From Shouchella clausii (GTDB lineage Bacteria > Bacillota > Bacilli > Bacillales > Bacillaceae_D), in the NCBI RefSeq assembly GCF_002250115.1, contig NZ_CP019985.1:1550001-1614000 (forward strand): a stretch of DNA of 64,000 bases. The letters run 5' to 3'. The position numbers and the translations under genes are program-made. Shown piece by piece: positions 9,199 through 17,873 of the stretch. Within the stretch, counting starts at the first letter, position 1. Each line of letters begins with the position of its first letter. The notes beneath the pieces are model-generated. The model had not been told where the DNA came from and made no database searches. It saw only the letters and a program-made list of their open reading frames with translations.

Positions 9199-10401
9199 AT
9201 GAAAGCCTACGAGCAAACCGTTACGGTTAGTGATAAAGTAGCTGTTCGATTAAAAAGGGGATACCCCCTTTTCCATAAAGATGATTTTCACTTGCCTGCT
9301 GACGTCCGCGAGGGGATGATTCTTCGCGTTACAGATGGTGGCGGCCGTTTTTTGGCGCGTGGCTATTACGGAAAACAGAATGTCGGCCAAGGCTGGGTGC
9401 TTTCCACTAACAAAAATGAGCCGATTGACGCCCGTTTTTTTAAGGGGAAAATTGAAACGGCTTTAAACAAAAGGGCTGGGCTTTTTGTCAATGAAGAGAC
9501 AACCGCATTCCGTGTTTTAAATGGGGAAGGAGACGGAGTCGGCGGACTTACGATTGACTATTATGAAGGGTTTTTTGTAGTAACGTGGTACAGCAAAGGC
9601 ATTTATTCATTTCGCAGCCAAGTTCTTGAGGCGCTTACTGCGTGTACGGCCTACAAAGGCATCTATGAGAAGAAACGTTTTGCTAGTGAAGGCCAATATG
9701 TCGAAGATGACGATTTCGTTTGTGGCGAGCGAGGCCAGTTTCCTTTGCTTGTTAAAGAAAATGGCATGTATTTCGCTGTTTATTTAAATGATGGACCGAT
9801 GACGGGTATTTTTCTCGACCAGCGCCACGTAAGAAAACGGATTCGTGACCAATACGCGCCTGGAGCACGGATGTTAAACCTTTTTTCCTATACAGGTGCT
9901 TTTTCTGTCGCCGCTGCGCTTGGCGGGGCAGCTAACACGACAAGCGTTGACCTTGCCAACAGGAGCCGTCCGAAAACAGAAGAACAATTTTTAATTAATG
10001 GCATTGCCGTTGAAGATCAGCATATTGTCGTCATGGACGCATTTCGCTATCTATCCTACGCTGAAAAAAATCGGCTTGAGTTTGATTTGGTAGTCCTTGA
10101 CCCGCCTAGCTTTGCCCGTTCAAAAAAACGGACATTCAGCGCGGCAAAAGACTACACGCTTTTGTTGGAGAAGGCGCTGTCGGTAACAGCGCCAAACGGT
10201 ATTATTGTGGCCTCCACCAATGCTGCCAACGTTGAATTGAAGCGTTTTAAACAATTTGTAGAACAGGCATGCACAGCCAAAAACTGCCGCTATGAACTGC
10301 TTGAAGAACAGCGGCTTCCAGAGGATTTTGCCACTTCGCCGGCCTATCCTCAAGGACAATATTTAAAAGTGCTCATCATCAGAATAACGGGCAAGGAGTG
10401 A
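9199..10401 (+). CDS. Class I SAM-dependent rRNA (cytosine) methyltransferase, RlmI family
   Basis: A 400-residue RlmI/YwbD-type enzyme. An N-terminal PUA domain (about 1-75), a central RNA-binding EEHEE-like region and a Rossmann methyltransferase fold follow in order. The SAM motif NLFSYTGAFSVAAALGGA is near 230-250 and the catalytic motif is VVLDPPSFARS. Family members methylate 23S rRNA C1962; the position here is inferred. GAGGTGAG lies 5-6 bases before the ATG. It is followed after 4 bp by topB, so the two are likely co-transcribed. Confidence 0.85.
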   Translation: MKAYEQTVTVSDKVAVRLKRGYPLFHKDDFHLPADVREGMILRVTDGGGRFLARGYYGKQNVGQGWVLSTNKNEPIDARFFKGKIETALNKRAGLFVNEETTAFRVLNGEGDGVGGLTIDYYEGFFVVTWYSKGIYSFRSQVLEALTACTAYKGIYEKKRFASEGQYVEDDDFVCGERGQFPLLVKENGMYFAVYLNDGPMTGIFLDQRHVRKRIRDQYAPGARMLNLFSYTGAFSVAAALGGAANTTSVDLANRSRPKTEEQFLINGIAVEDQHIVVMDAFRYLSYAEKNRLEFDLVVLDPPSFARSKKRTFSAAKDYTLLLEKALSVTAPNGIIVASTNAANVELKRFKQFVEQACTAKNCRYELLEEQRLPEDFATSPAYPQGQYLKVLIIRITGKE

Positions 10402-10405
10402 TTGA

Positions 10406-12598
10406 ATGAAGAAAAAAGCAGTATTAGCCGAAAAGCCGTCTGTAGCCCGGGACATTGCCAGGGTTCTTGGATGCAATCAAAAAGGAAACGGTTATTTGGA
10501 AGGAAACGGCTATATTATCACGTGGGCGCTTGGCCATTTAGTAACACACGCAGATCCTGAGCATTACGGCAAGCAGTATAAAACCTGGAAGCTAGAAGAA
10601 CTGCCGATGTTGCCAAAACGCCTGGAACTTGTCGTTATCAAACAAACAGCGAAACAGTTCCATGCTGTTAAGCACGTATTAAACCGCCAAGATGTAGGAG
10701 AGGTCGTAATTGCGACTGATGCCGGACGCGAAGGGGAGCTCGTCGCCCGCTGGATTTTGGAGAAAGCCCATGTCAAAAAACCTGTAAAACGATTATGGAT
10801 TTCGTCCGTTACGGATAAAGCCATTAAAGATGGATTTAAACAACTGAAAGACGGCAAACGTTACGAAACGTTATACGCTGCAGCAGCAGCAAGAGCCGAG
10901 GCAGATTGGTACGTCGGAATTAACGGAACAAGGGCATTGACGACGAAGCATAACGCCCAGCTGTCCTGCGGCCGTGTGCAGACGCCTACACTTGCCATTC
11001 TAGCTGACCGGGAGGAAGCGATCCGCAAGTTTGTGCCAAAACCGTACCACACCATTTCGGTCGAAACGAAAGACGGTGTCACATTCCGCTGGGCGGACAG
11101 GCGCTCAAAAGAGGAACGGATTTTTGACGAAAAGCGGGCGAACATGCTGCAAGAGAAGCTGCAGCAGTCTGCCGTTGTCATTGATTCTATCAACGCAAAA
11201 ACAAAAAGGACGCCTCCACCGCCTCTTTACGACTTAACGGAACTGCAGCGCGAGGCAAACAAGCGCTTTGGCTATTCGGCTAAAGAAACGCTTGCTGCTT
11301 TGCAACGTTTGTATGAACAACATAAAGCGATTACGTATCCGCGCACAGATTCGCGCTATCTTTCTTCTGATCTAGTCGAAACGTTGAAAGAACGCCTCCA
11401 TGCCGTCGATGTCCAGCCTTTCCGCAAAATGGTAGCAAACGCCAAAAAACAAGGGCTTGCTAATGCAAAACGGCAAATGGTCAACGATGCAAAAGTGTCG
11501 GACCATCACGCGCTCATTCCAACGGAACAACCTCAGAGCGCAAGCGCAATGAGCGACAAGGAAACAAAGCTGTATCATTTAATTGTACGCCGTTTTCTGG
11601 CAAACTTTTTCCCACCAAGTGAATCAGAGTTAACGTCAGTAGAAGCGACGGCAAACGGAGAGCTGCTCCGGGCCAAAGGCGAACGCCTTGTGTCTGCTGG
11701 CTGGCGCGGACAGGAAACAGGTGAGGAAGACGAAGCGTTGGCTCGTTTGTTGCCAGCTATGAGCAAAGGCGATAAAAAGGCTGTTAAATTTGTAGGCATG
11801 ACACAAGGCAAAACTAGCCCACCGCCTCGTTTTAATGAGGGTACGTTATTAGCGGCGATGGAAAAACCTGCCCAGCATATGGAAGCGAAAGATGAGACGA
11901 TTAAAAAGACGCTTGCACAAGCTGGGGGAATTGGGACAGTAGCGACGCGGGCCGATATTATTGAAAAGCTTTTCTCTAGCTTCTACATTGAAAAGAAAGG
12001 CAAAGATTTATATATCACTTCAAAAGGCAAGCAGCTGCTTGAGCTTGTTCCGGCTGAATTGAAGTCGCCGGCACTTACAGCAGAATGGGAGCAACGGCTC
12101 GAAAAGATTGTCCAAGGCAAAGAACAAAAACAAGCGTTTATTGCAGAAATGAAGGAATACGCCAAAGCCGTTGTCGCCCAAGTGAAAGCTGACACAGCCA
12201 CTTTCCGCCATGACAACAAAACAGGGGAAAAATGCCCTGAATGCGGCAAATTCCTCCTCGAAGTAAATGGCAAAAAGGGCAAAATGCGTGTATGCCAAGA
12301 TCGGGAATGCGGTTATCGAAAAAACATTGCAATGACGACAAATGCACGCTGTCCAAAATGCAAAAAGAAACTTGAACTTCGCGGTGAAGGCGAAGGCCAA
12401 GTGTTTGCGTGTGTTTGCGGCCACCGCGAGAAAAAGGCGCAATTTGAACAACGGCGCAAACAAAACAAACATAAAAACGTATCAAAACGAGAAGTGCAGA
12501 ACTATATGAAGAAGCAAAACAAGCAAGACCAGTTTGCGAATTCAGCGCTTGCCGACCAGCTTGCTAAGCTAGGCCTCGGAAAAGGCGACGACTCGTGA
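10406..12598 (+). CDS. topB: DNA topoisomerase III
   Basis: A type IA topoisomerase of 730 residues (B. subtilis TopB has about 727) that decatenates and relaxes DNA through a 5'-phosphotyrosine. The Toprim domain starts at AEKPSVARDIARVLG with E9, and the acidic metal site ATDAGREGE is near 103-111. The nucleophile is Y311 in TYPRTDSRYL. Two C-terminal zinc-ribbon-like units follow, CPEC...CQDREC and CPKC...CVC, then a basic tail. AAGGAG sits 9 bases upstream of the ATG. Confidence 0.95.
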   Translation: MKKKAVLAEKPSVARDIARVLGCNQKGNGYLEGNGYIITWALGHLVTHADPEHYGKQYKTWKLEELPMLPKRLELVVIKQTAKQFHAVKHVLNRQDVGEVVIATDAGREGELVARWILEKAHVKKPVKRLWISSVTDKAIKDGFKQLKDGKRYETLYAAAAARAEADWYVGINGTRALTTKHNAQLSCGRVQTPTLAILADREEAIRKFVPKPYHTISVETKDGVTFRWADRRSKEERIFDEKRANMLQEKLQQSAVVIDSINAKTKRTPPPPLYDLTELQREANKRFGYSAKETLAALQRLYEQHKAITYPRTDSRYLSSDLVETLKERLHAVDVQPFRKMVANAKKQGLANAKRQMVNDAKVSDHHALIPTEQPQSASAMSDKETKLYHLIVRRFLANFFPPSESELTSVEATANGELLRAKGERLVSAGWRGQETGEEDEALARLLPAMSKGDKKAVKFVGMTQGKTSPPPRFNEGTLLAAMEKPAQHMEAKDETIKKTLAQAGGIGTVATRADIIEKLFSSFYIEKKGKDLYITSKGKQLLELVPAELKSPALTAEWEQRLEKIVQGKEQKQAFIAEMKEYAKAVVAQVKADTATFRHDNKTGEKCPECGKFLLEVNGKKGKMRVCQDRECGYRKNIAMTTNARCPKCKKKLELRGEGEGQVFACVCGHREKKAQFEQRRKQNKHKNVSKREVQNYMKKQNKQDQFANSALADQLAKLGLGKGDDS

Positions 12599-12611
12599 TT
12601 TGATAAATATT

Positions 12612-12645
12612 AAGCCCGTATGCAGCGAAAAAGCATGCGGGCTTT
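12612..12645 (+). terminator. topB terminator hairpin
   Basis: AGCCCGTATGC pairs with GCATGCGGGCT over 11 bp. The T-run is interrupted (TTTGTTGT). Confidence 0.7.
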
Positions 12646-12688
12646 GTTGTACTTCTGTTTTTACATAGTTCAACCACTGCCTCGTCTC

Positions 12689-12752
12689 TTTAGCCAATCT
12701 TTACGAATGTTAACGGTTTATTTGCGGTTGCTTTACAACGGGCCTTTATACT
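12689..12752 (+). promoter_or_regulatory. PhoP-box array and -10 of the alkaline phosphatase gene
   Basis: Five TT(T/A)-rich hexamers recur with 10-11-base phasing: TTTAGC (12689), TTTACG (12700), TTAACG (12710), TTTGCG (12721), TTTACA (12732). They resemble the PhoP consensus TT(A/T/C)ACA repeated every 11 bp. TATACT at 12747 is a fitting -10, which places the array at about -22 to -70, where PhoP acts as an activator. Phosphate-starvation control is inferred. Confidence 0.7.
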
Positions 12753-12794
12753 TACAAATGGAGATTATTCTTACCCTAATGGGAGGCGAAAAGC

Positions 12795-14135
12795 ATGAAA
12801 CGTTCAAAGAAATTGGCAGTGGCAGGGCTGGTTGGGATCGTGTGTCTTGGAGCGACCTACACGGCAGCATTTGCATCAGACAGTGGGGAAGTAGGAGAAG
12901 GCGGCAATCAGCCTAGCAGTGGACAAGCCAAAAATGTCATCTTTTTAATTCCTGATGGCTTTTCGCAAGGCTATACAAACAATTACCGTTTATACAAGGA
13001 AGATGGCGAGCCTATTTGGGACGAACGCAACATGCTGCGCGCCTTCGTGCAAACGCACTCGGCAAATGCAGAAGTGACCGATTCAGCCGCAGCAGGCACT
13101 GCTTTAGCAACCGGGGAAAAAACGAATAATGGCATGATCGGCGTAACCCCTGATGGACAAACATTGTCGACAATTCTTGACTCGGCGAAAGAAAACGGCA
13201 AGCGCACAGGACTTGTGGCGACATCAACGATTACACACGCGACGCCTGCCGCTTTTGCTGTTAGCGTAGAGTCACGGAACAGCTACACAGAAATCGCCTC
13301 GCAAATGGTCGCAAACGATCATATCGATTTAATGCTTGGCGGTGGCCGGACGGAATTTGTGCCTGAAGACCAAGGCGGTATTCGCGAAGATGGCGTTGAT
13401 TTAATAAGCGAAGCAGAAGAAAAAGGGTTTGCATTTGTAGAGACAGCGCGGCAATTAGCGAACTGGAATGGCGAAGAGGATCGCCTGCTTGGCTTGTTTG
13501 CTGAAGAAGCGCTGTCGCCGGCAGCTAATAAACGGACCGACGAGCCTAGTTTAGGGGAAATGACCGAAAAAGCAATTGAGTTCTTATCAAAAGAGGACAA
13601 TGGGTTTTTCTTAATGGTAGAAGGCAGCCAAATTGACTGGGCTGGACACGCCAATGACGCCTATTACGCCATGACGGATACGGCCGCTTTTGAAGAAGCA
13701 GTCGAAGCGGCGGTCGATTTTGCCGATGAAAATGGCGAGACGCTCGTCGTCATGGTCGGTGATCATGATACAGGTGGGATGGCCGTCCATGCCTCGGAGG
13801 AGGGAGATCCGTCTAAGCTTCATAGTGTCTCTGCATTGGGCAGCGATATGGCTGCTGAAGTCGAACGGAATTATAGCAACTTAAAAGAAGTGCTTGAAAC
13901 ATACACGGATTTTGAATGGACAGAAGAAGAACTAGATCAACTGAAAGAAAGCGACTCACTGGAATTAGCGATCAATATGGCCATCAGTGAAAAAGCAGGC
14001 GTAGCCTGGTCGTCGTTAGATCATACAGGGATTGATGTGCCATTGTACGCTTACGGCGCCGGGGCAGAACGGTTTAGCGGCACGATCGACAACACCGAAG
14101 TGCCGAAAATAATGAAAGCAGCACTAGGGATTTAA
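12795..14135 (+). CDS. phoA: Secreted alkaline phosphatase
   Basis: A 446-residue exported phosphomonoesterase that releases phosphate from organic esters outside the membrane. The signal peptide (about 1-27, likely cut after AFA) is followed by an acidic linker. The metal Asp is D54 in IPDGFSQG, the nucleophile is S97 in VTDSAAAGTA, and the metal-site motif GDHDTGG lies near 320. The mature protein is strongly acidic, as expected for an enzyme facing alkaline medium. GGGAGG lies 7 bases before the ATG. The PhoP boxes upstream match Pho-regulon control. Confidence 0.93.
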   Translation: MKRSKKLAVAGLVGIVCLGATYTAAFASDSGEVGEGGNQPSSGQAKNVIFLIPDGFSQGYTNNYRLYKEDGEPIWDERNMLRAFVQTHSANAEVTDSAAAGTALATGEKTNNGMIGVTPDGQTLSTILDSAKENGKRTGLVATSTITHATPAAFAVSVESRNSYTEIASQMVANDHIDLMLGGGRTEFVPEDQGGIREDGVDLISEAEEKGFAFVETARQLANWNGEEDRLLGLFAEEALSPAANKRTDEPSLGEMTEKAIEFLSKEDNGFFLMVEGSQIDWAGHANDAYYAMTDTAAFEEAVEAAVDFADENGETLVVMVGDHDTGGMAVHASEEGDPSKLHSVSALGSDMAAEVERNYSNLKEVLETYTDFEWTEEELDQLKESDSLELAINMAISEKAGVAWSSLDHTGIDVPLYAYGAGAERFSGTIDNTEVPKIMKAALGI

Positions 14136-14162
14136 TCCAGTTGGTTTTTAAGCCGGGAATAG

Positions 14163-14210
14163 CATTATTAAAGGAAGAGGACGCCGACGGCGCCTCTTCC
14201 TTTGTTAATG
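14163..14210 (+). terminator. Alkaline phosphatase terminator
   Basis: AAAGGAAGAGG and CCTCTTCCTTT form an 11-bp perfect stem with inner CGCC/GGCG pairing. Flanking CATTA/TAATG-type bases extend it, so it may act in both directions. Confidence 0.8.
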
Positions 14211-14337
14211 CAGCTGCCACCTCATTAAACAAGCAGATACGAAGAACCCAAATGAAACGCCCAGAGGGACATAAGGCTCTTTTTCGAGTATACTGGAAGT
14301 AAATTTGAGTTAAATGACAAATACTGGAGGTTAAAAC

Positions 14338-15081
14338 GTGTCCATCGAATCAGAACACGATCTCATCGCTCTACAGAAGATTGGCCGTATTGTGGCAATG
14401 GCCCGTGAAGAGATGTTGTCCTCTGTCCGGGCTGGAATTACGACGGCAGAGCTTGACCGCATCGGCGAAAGGGTGCTGGATGAGCATGGAGCTGTCTCCG
14501 CGCCTTATATTACCTATGGTTTTCCGGGAACAACTTGTATCTCTGTAAATGAGGTAGCTGCCCATGGCATCCCAGGCCCGCGGGTGCTGAAGGAAGGGGA
14601 TGTCGTTAATATTGATGTGTCGGCGGAGCTGGGCGGATATTATGCTGACACCGGGGCAACGACAGTGGTAGGATCTCGTTCGCCGCACAAGGAAAAGCTA
14701 TGTCAGAGCTCGCTTCGTGCGCTGCAGCAGGGCCTTAAGAAGGCCAGGGCGGGTACGAAGATCAGTGGCATCGGACGGGCGATTCACAACGAGGCTCGCA
14801 AAGATGGCTTCACTGTAATCCGCAATTTGGCCGGGCACGGCATTGGCCGCAAGTTGCATGAGATGCCAGACGGCATTTTGAATTACTATGATCCACGAGA
14901 CAACAGGTTGCTCACGAACGGACTGGTGCTCGCAGTGGAAACTTTTGTATCGGACGGAGCGGAATTTGTAGATGAGGGTGCTGACGGTTGGGGGCTGCTG
15001 CTGCCGGACAATCACTACGCTGCACAGTTTGAGCACACGATTGTCATTACCAAAGATAAGCCGCTGATTTTAACAGCGTAA
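14338..15081 (+). CDS. mapB: Type I methionine aminopeptidase (MapB-like)
   Basis: A 247-residue MetAP that removes the initiator Met. It is closer to the second B. subtilis enzyme MapB (YflG) than to the ribosomal-cluster Map. Five metal ligands are visible: Asp in NIDVSAE, Asp in ADTGA, His in AGHGIG, Glu in AVETF and Glu in FEHTIV. The substrate His is in AAHGIPG. The start is GTG, with GGAGG 8-9 bases upstream. Codon use differs from the neighbours: all 5 Gln codons are CAG and 9 of 11 Lys codons are AAG, whereas the preceding phosphatase uses CAA for about 9 of 10 Gln. This suggests transfer from another lineage. Confidence 0.9.
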   Translation: MSIESEHDLIALQKIGRIVAMAREEMLSSVRAGITTAELDRIGERVLDEHGAVSAPYITYGFPGTTCISVNEVAAHGIPGPRVLKEGDVVNIDVSAELGGYYADTGATTVVGSRSPHKEKLCQSSLRALQQGLKKARAGTKISGIGRAIHNEARKDGFTVIRNLAGHGIGRKLHEMPDGILNYYDPRDNRLLTNGLVLAVETFVSDGAEFVDEGADGWGLLLPDNHYAAQFEHTIVITKDKPLILTA

Positions 15082-15118
15082 CGTTGTCATGGAGCTTAAT
15101 CCATTCAAGAAAACGGTT

Positions 15119-15147
15119 GCCCTTGAAAGAAAGGGCAGCTGTTTTTT
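15119..15147 (+). terminator. mapB terminator
   Basis: GCCCTT (15119) pairs with AAGGGC (15131), with G-U pairs extending the stem, before GTTTTTT. Confidence 0.75.
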
Positions 15148-15178
15148 AACGAAAAGGCCAATAAATTCTTATCACTAA

Positions 15179-15221
15179 AAAGCTTGCCGGTATTCTCAAG
15201 AGGGAGTCGCCGGCAAGCTTT
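15179..15221 (-). terminator. floT operon terminator
   Basis: AAAGCTTGCCGG and CCGGCAAGCTTT form a perfect 12-bp stem. Read on the minus strand it ends in a five-T run, 60 bases after floT. Confidence 0.85.
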
Positions 15222-15280
15222 CGTTGTTGCTTTTTATGGTGCGTAAATCCCTAAAGCATTCAAACCAATGGAAGGAGTGT

Positions 15281-16738
15281 TTATTTCTTCGATAAGTTTT
15301 CAACTAGCTCTTTTACATCAATGCCGCTAGATGCTTTTAATGATTCTTGGAGGCCAGCCATTAAATCAGTTGCGTAGCCAGTTACTTTGTTAGCGCCGCT
15401 CCCTTGGCCGCCTGCGCCGGTATCGACAACGGTAATCTTATCGATGTTCGCGAGCGGTGCTGCTACTTCGCGAGCGTAATCAGGGAGCATTTCGATTAAC
15501 ATGCTAAGTTTAGCAGCCTCTCCGTATTTTTCAAACGCTTCGGCAATTTTTTCTTTTGCTTCCGCTTCTGCAAGACCTTTAAGGCGAATGACTTCTGCTT
15601 CGGCTTCCCCACGTGCTCGTTCTGCTTCCGCTTCGGCCAGGCCGTCTACGCGGATACGTTCTGCTTCCGCTTTCGCCATTGCTTCGACACGGTATTTGTC
15701 GGCGTCTGCTTCAGCGAATTGCCTGCTTTTTTGGGCGGCTGCCGCTTGCTCGACGGAATAACGGTCGGCGTCTGCTTTTTTCTTCACTTCTGCGTCATAC
15801 TGCCGTTCGCGGCGGGCAATTTCTTTTTCTTCAAGCTCGATTTGCTTTTGCCGTTCAATGATTTGGATTTGCATTTGCTGTTCCGTTACCTCTTGTTTTG
15901 AACGGGCTTCTTGTAAGTGGTAGGCTTGGTCCGCTTGCGCTTTTGCTTGTTCTTGCTCGCTGCGGTACGCAGCTACTTTCAATTGGTTATTCTTTTCTGC
16001 CTCAGCAATTTCAGTGGCACGTTCAATCTCGGAACGCTGCGCCTCCATATTGGCGTTTGCCTGGCGGATGCGCGTTTCTTTATCGGCTTCAGCAGTGGCA
16101 ATGTCTGCATCACGCTTCACTTGGGCAATGCGCGGTTTTCCGAGTGATTCTAAGTAGCCGTTGGTATCCCGTAAATCTTTAATCGTAAATGATACAATCA
16201 CAAGTCCCATTTTGGCCAGGTCTTGAGAAGCAACTTTTTGCACTTCTTGTGAAAACCGTTCGCGGTTTTTATAAATTTCTTCGACAGTCATCGAACCTAG
16301 AATCGAGCGAAGATGCCCTTCAAGTACTTCTTTTGCTTCTTGTTCCCGGTCATCCCGAGTTTTGCCGAGGAACTGTTCTGCTGCTGTCGCAATTTCGCCA
16401 ATGGAGCCGCCAATTTTAATGATGGCGGTACCGTCGGCGATGACAGGCACGCCTTGTTCGGTATAAACTTCTGGTGTTTGTACGTCGAGTTTGCTCGACA
16501 AGAGTGAAAGTGGTTTTGCTTGCTGGAATACAGGCATGACGAATGTTCCGCCGCCTCTGACAATTTTAATGCGGTTCCCAGCCTCATCCATGTTCACATT
16601 TTTGCCGCCAAGGTAACTGCCTGTGACAATCAATGCTTCATCAGGGCCTGCTGTTCTGTAGCGAGTTACGAACACGCCAACAAGCACAGCAAGAATAACA
16701 AGGACAATTCCAATAATAATCATGATTTCTACTGCCAT
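15281..16738 (-). CDS. floT: Flotillin-like membrane scaffold protein
   Basis: A 485-residue flotillin/SPFH protein that organises liquid-ordered membrane domains. A single N-terminal membrane anchor (about 3-25) leads into the SPFH/PHB domain (about 30-190). A long Ala/Glu/Lys-rich coiled coil follows (about 200-400) with repeated EAEAERxRxEGLAEAEA-type heptads. The frame is open a few codons upstream, but GGAGG lies 6 bases before the ATG at 16738. It follows yuaF after 13 bp, forming the yuaF-floT pair of B. subtilis; yuaI is missing. Confidence 0.94.
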   Translation of the reverse strand: MAVEIMIIIGIVLVILAVLVGVFVTRYRTAGPDEALIVTGSYLGGKNVNMDEAGNRIKIVRGGGTFVMPVFQQAKPLSLLSSKLDVQTPEVYTEQGVPVIADGTAIIKIGGSIGEIATAAEQFLGKTRDDREQEAKEVLEGHLRSILGSMTVEEIYKNRERFSQEVQKVASQDLAKMGLVIVSFTIKDLRDTNGYLESLGKPRIAQVKRDADIATAEADKETRIRQANANMEAQRSEIERATEIAEAEKNNQLKVAAYRSEQEQAKAQADQAYHLQEARSKQEVTEQQMQIQIIERQKQIELEEKEIARRERQYDAEVKKKADADRYSVEQAAAAQKSRQFAEADADKYRVEAMAKAEAERIRVDGLAEAEAERARGEAEAEVIRLKGLAEAEAKEKIAEAFEKYGEAAKLSMLIEMLPDYAREVAAPLANIDKITVVDTGAGGQGSGANKVTGYATDLMAGLQESLKASSGIDVKELVENLSKK

Positions 16739-16751
16739 TATATACCTCCAA

Positions 16752-17270
16752 TTAATCAAGTAATGGATCTGTTAATTCTGAGACGTAAGCGATATTGTTT
16801 TCGATTTTCATAATGACCGCCGTTGCCCCTGCGGAAATCGGTTTCCCGTCCATGCTTGTGGCCGTTTTGGCAATGGTGCCGCTGTCGAGGCGAACGACGA
16901 TTTCGCCAAAGCCTTCCGCAGGGATCGAGAGAATGATTTCGCCGTACTCCCCTTCTAGATCTTCCTCGCTGTATGCCGTCGATTCCTCCGTATGCTGTAG
17001 CGGAGTTAAAATAAATAAGTTAAATAAAATGGCAAGCATAGAGGCGACGACTAGACTAATGCCTGCGCTAACCACGCTGGATAAGGGCGAAAACTTTTCC
17101 AGTAAGTATGCACTTGCACTAAAAAAACTAATGGTCGATAGCACAAATGCCGGTGAAAGCCAACTGTCAAAAATGGCAATGCTATCAAAAATATCTGAAA
17201 GCAGGACATAAATGATCGTTACACCTCCGCTTACAAGCAAAACCGTCAGATACAGCGTATCTAGCTCCAT
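16752..17270 (-). CDS. yuaF: NfeD-like membrane protein YuaF
   Basis: A 172-residue membrane protein with three to four hydrophobic segments (about 5-25, 40-60, 65-100) and a C-terminal cytosolic OB fold (about 105-172), the NfeD-short layout. It partners with the flotillin FloT in membrane-fluidity and cell-envelope stress responses. GGAGGG lies 7 bases before the ATG. A SigW-type promoter directly upstream matches the known control of the B. subtilis operon. Confidence 0.92.
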   Translation of the reverse strand: MELDTLYLTVLLVSGGVTIIYVLLSDIFDSIAIFDSWLSPAFVLSTISFFSASAYLLEKFSPLSSVVSAGISLVVASMLAILFNLFILTPLQHTEESTAYSEEDLEGEYGEIILSIPAEGFGEIVVRLDSGTIAKTATSMDGKPISAGATAVIMKIENNIAYVSELTDPLLD

Positions 17271-17305
17271 GAGCTGCCCTCCTTTCTATTCTTTATTTAT
17301 AATGA

Positions 17306-17334
17306 TATACGAAGTGCTTTTGGAAAAGGTTTCA
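17306..17334 (-). promoter_or_regulatory. SigW-type promoter of yuaF-floT
   Basis: On the minus strand TGAAAC (17334-17329) and CGTATA (17311-17306) are separated by 17 bases. This matches the ECF SigW consensus TGAAAC-N16/17-CGTA, about 35 bases from the yuaF start. Confidence 0.82.
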
Positions 17335-17441
17335 ATTTTTAAACAGCGAACGGTTCCTTACTAAAGCATAGTTCCTATGCCTTGTTCATATACTTGAATG
17401 TAATGTGTTGGATTTATTGCCAAGTGGGCAGGTGAGGGCAA

Positions 17442-17810
17442 ATGCCAGAAAGGGATGAACAATTAAGGGAAGAGGAAGCAAGGCGTTCAGAAGAAACGCT
17501 TCGATTTGCTGAAGATCTGATTTACTATGCTGCGATTCTTGGCGGAATTGCGACGGCGATGGATCTTGTCGGCTTAACAATTGCCAGAGAGGAAGCGCGA
17601 AAAGCAGAAACTGAAGTGGAGGAGGAATTGGAGACGCCGTTTCCGCAACAGCCGCCAGTTGGTTTTACTGAGCCAAGGAATAATGGGAGAGACGGGCAAA
17701 GCACAGAAAACCAGTCTAGTATGCAAAGGAAAGTGGAAAACATGGAGCGCGAGATGAAGCAATTACAATGGCAAATGAAGCGGATCGAAAGCATGCTTCA
17801 TCGTCGTTAA
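17442..17810 (+). CDS. Hypothetical protein, one hydrophobic segment plus C-terminal coiled coil
   Basis: This 122-residue protein is not recognised. A highly charged N-terminus (1-24) precedes one hydrophobic stretch (about 26-46). Then come a Glu-rich region, a Pro/Gly/Asn linker (about 65-88) and a C-terminal coiled coil (about 90-120, Met/Gln/Lys heptads) ending in HRR. The layout suggests a membrane-anchored protein with a cytosolic oligomerisation helix. GGTGAGGG lies 5 to 7 bases before the ATG. It shares a bidirectional terminator with the convergent Rieske oxidoreductase. Confidence 0.65.
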   Translation: MPERDEQLREEEARRSEETLRFAEDLIYYAAILGGIATAMDLVGLTIAREEARKAETEVEEELETPFPQQPPVGFTEPRNNGRDGQSTENQSSMQRKVENMEREMKQLQWQMKRIESMLHRR

Positions 17811-17829
17811 AAGGATGATGAACGTAAAA

Positions 17830-17873
17830 AAGCCATTTAAGGGAGGCATCCCTTAAATGGCTTCTATTCTTTT
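17830..17873. terminator. Bidirectional terminator between convergent genes
   Basis: A perfect 15-bp stem (AAGCCATTTAAGGGA / TCCCTTAAATGGCTT) around a 4-base loop, with A residues on the left and a T-run on the right. Confidence 0.88.

Noticed and set aside
15501-15901. Long open frames opposite floT
   Set aside because: They mirror the Ala/Glu/Lys-rich coiled coil of floT, lack ribosome sites and overlap a clear gene.
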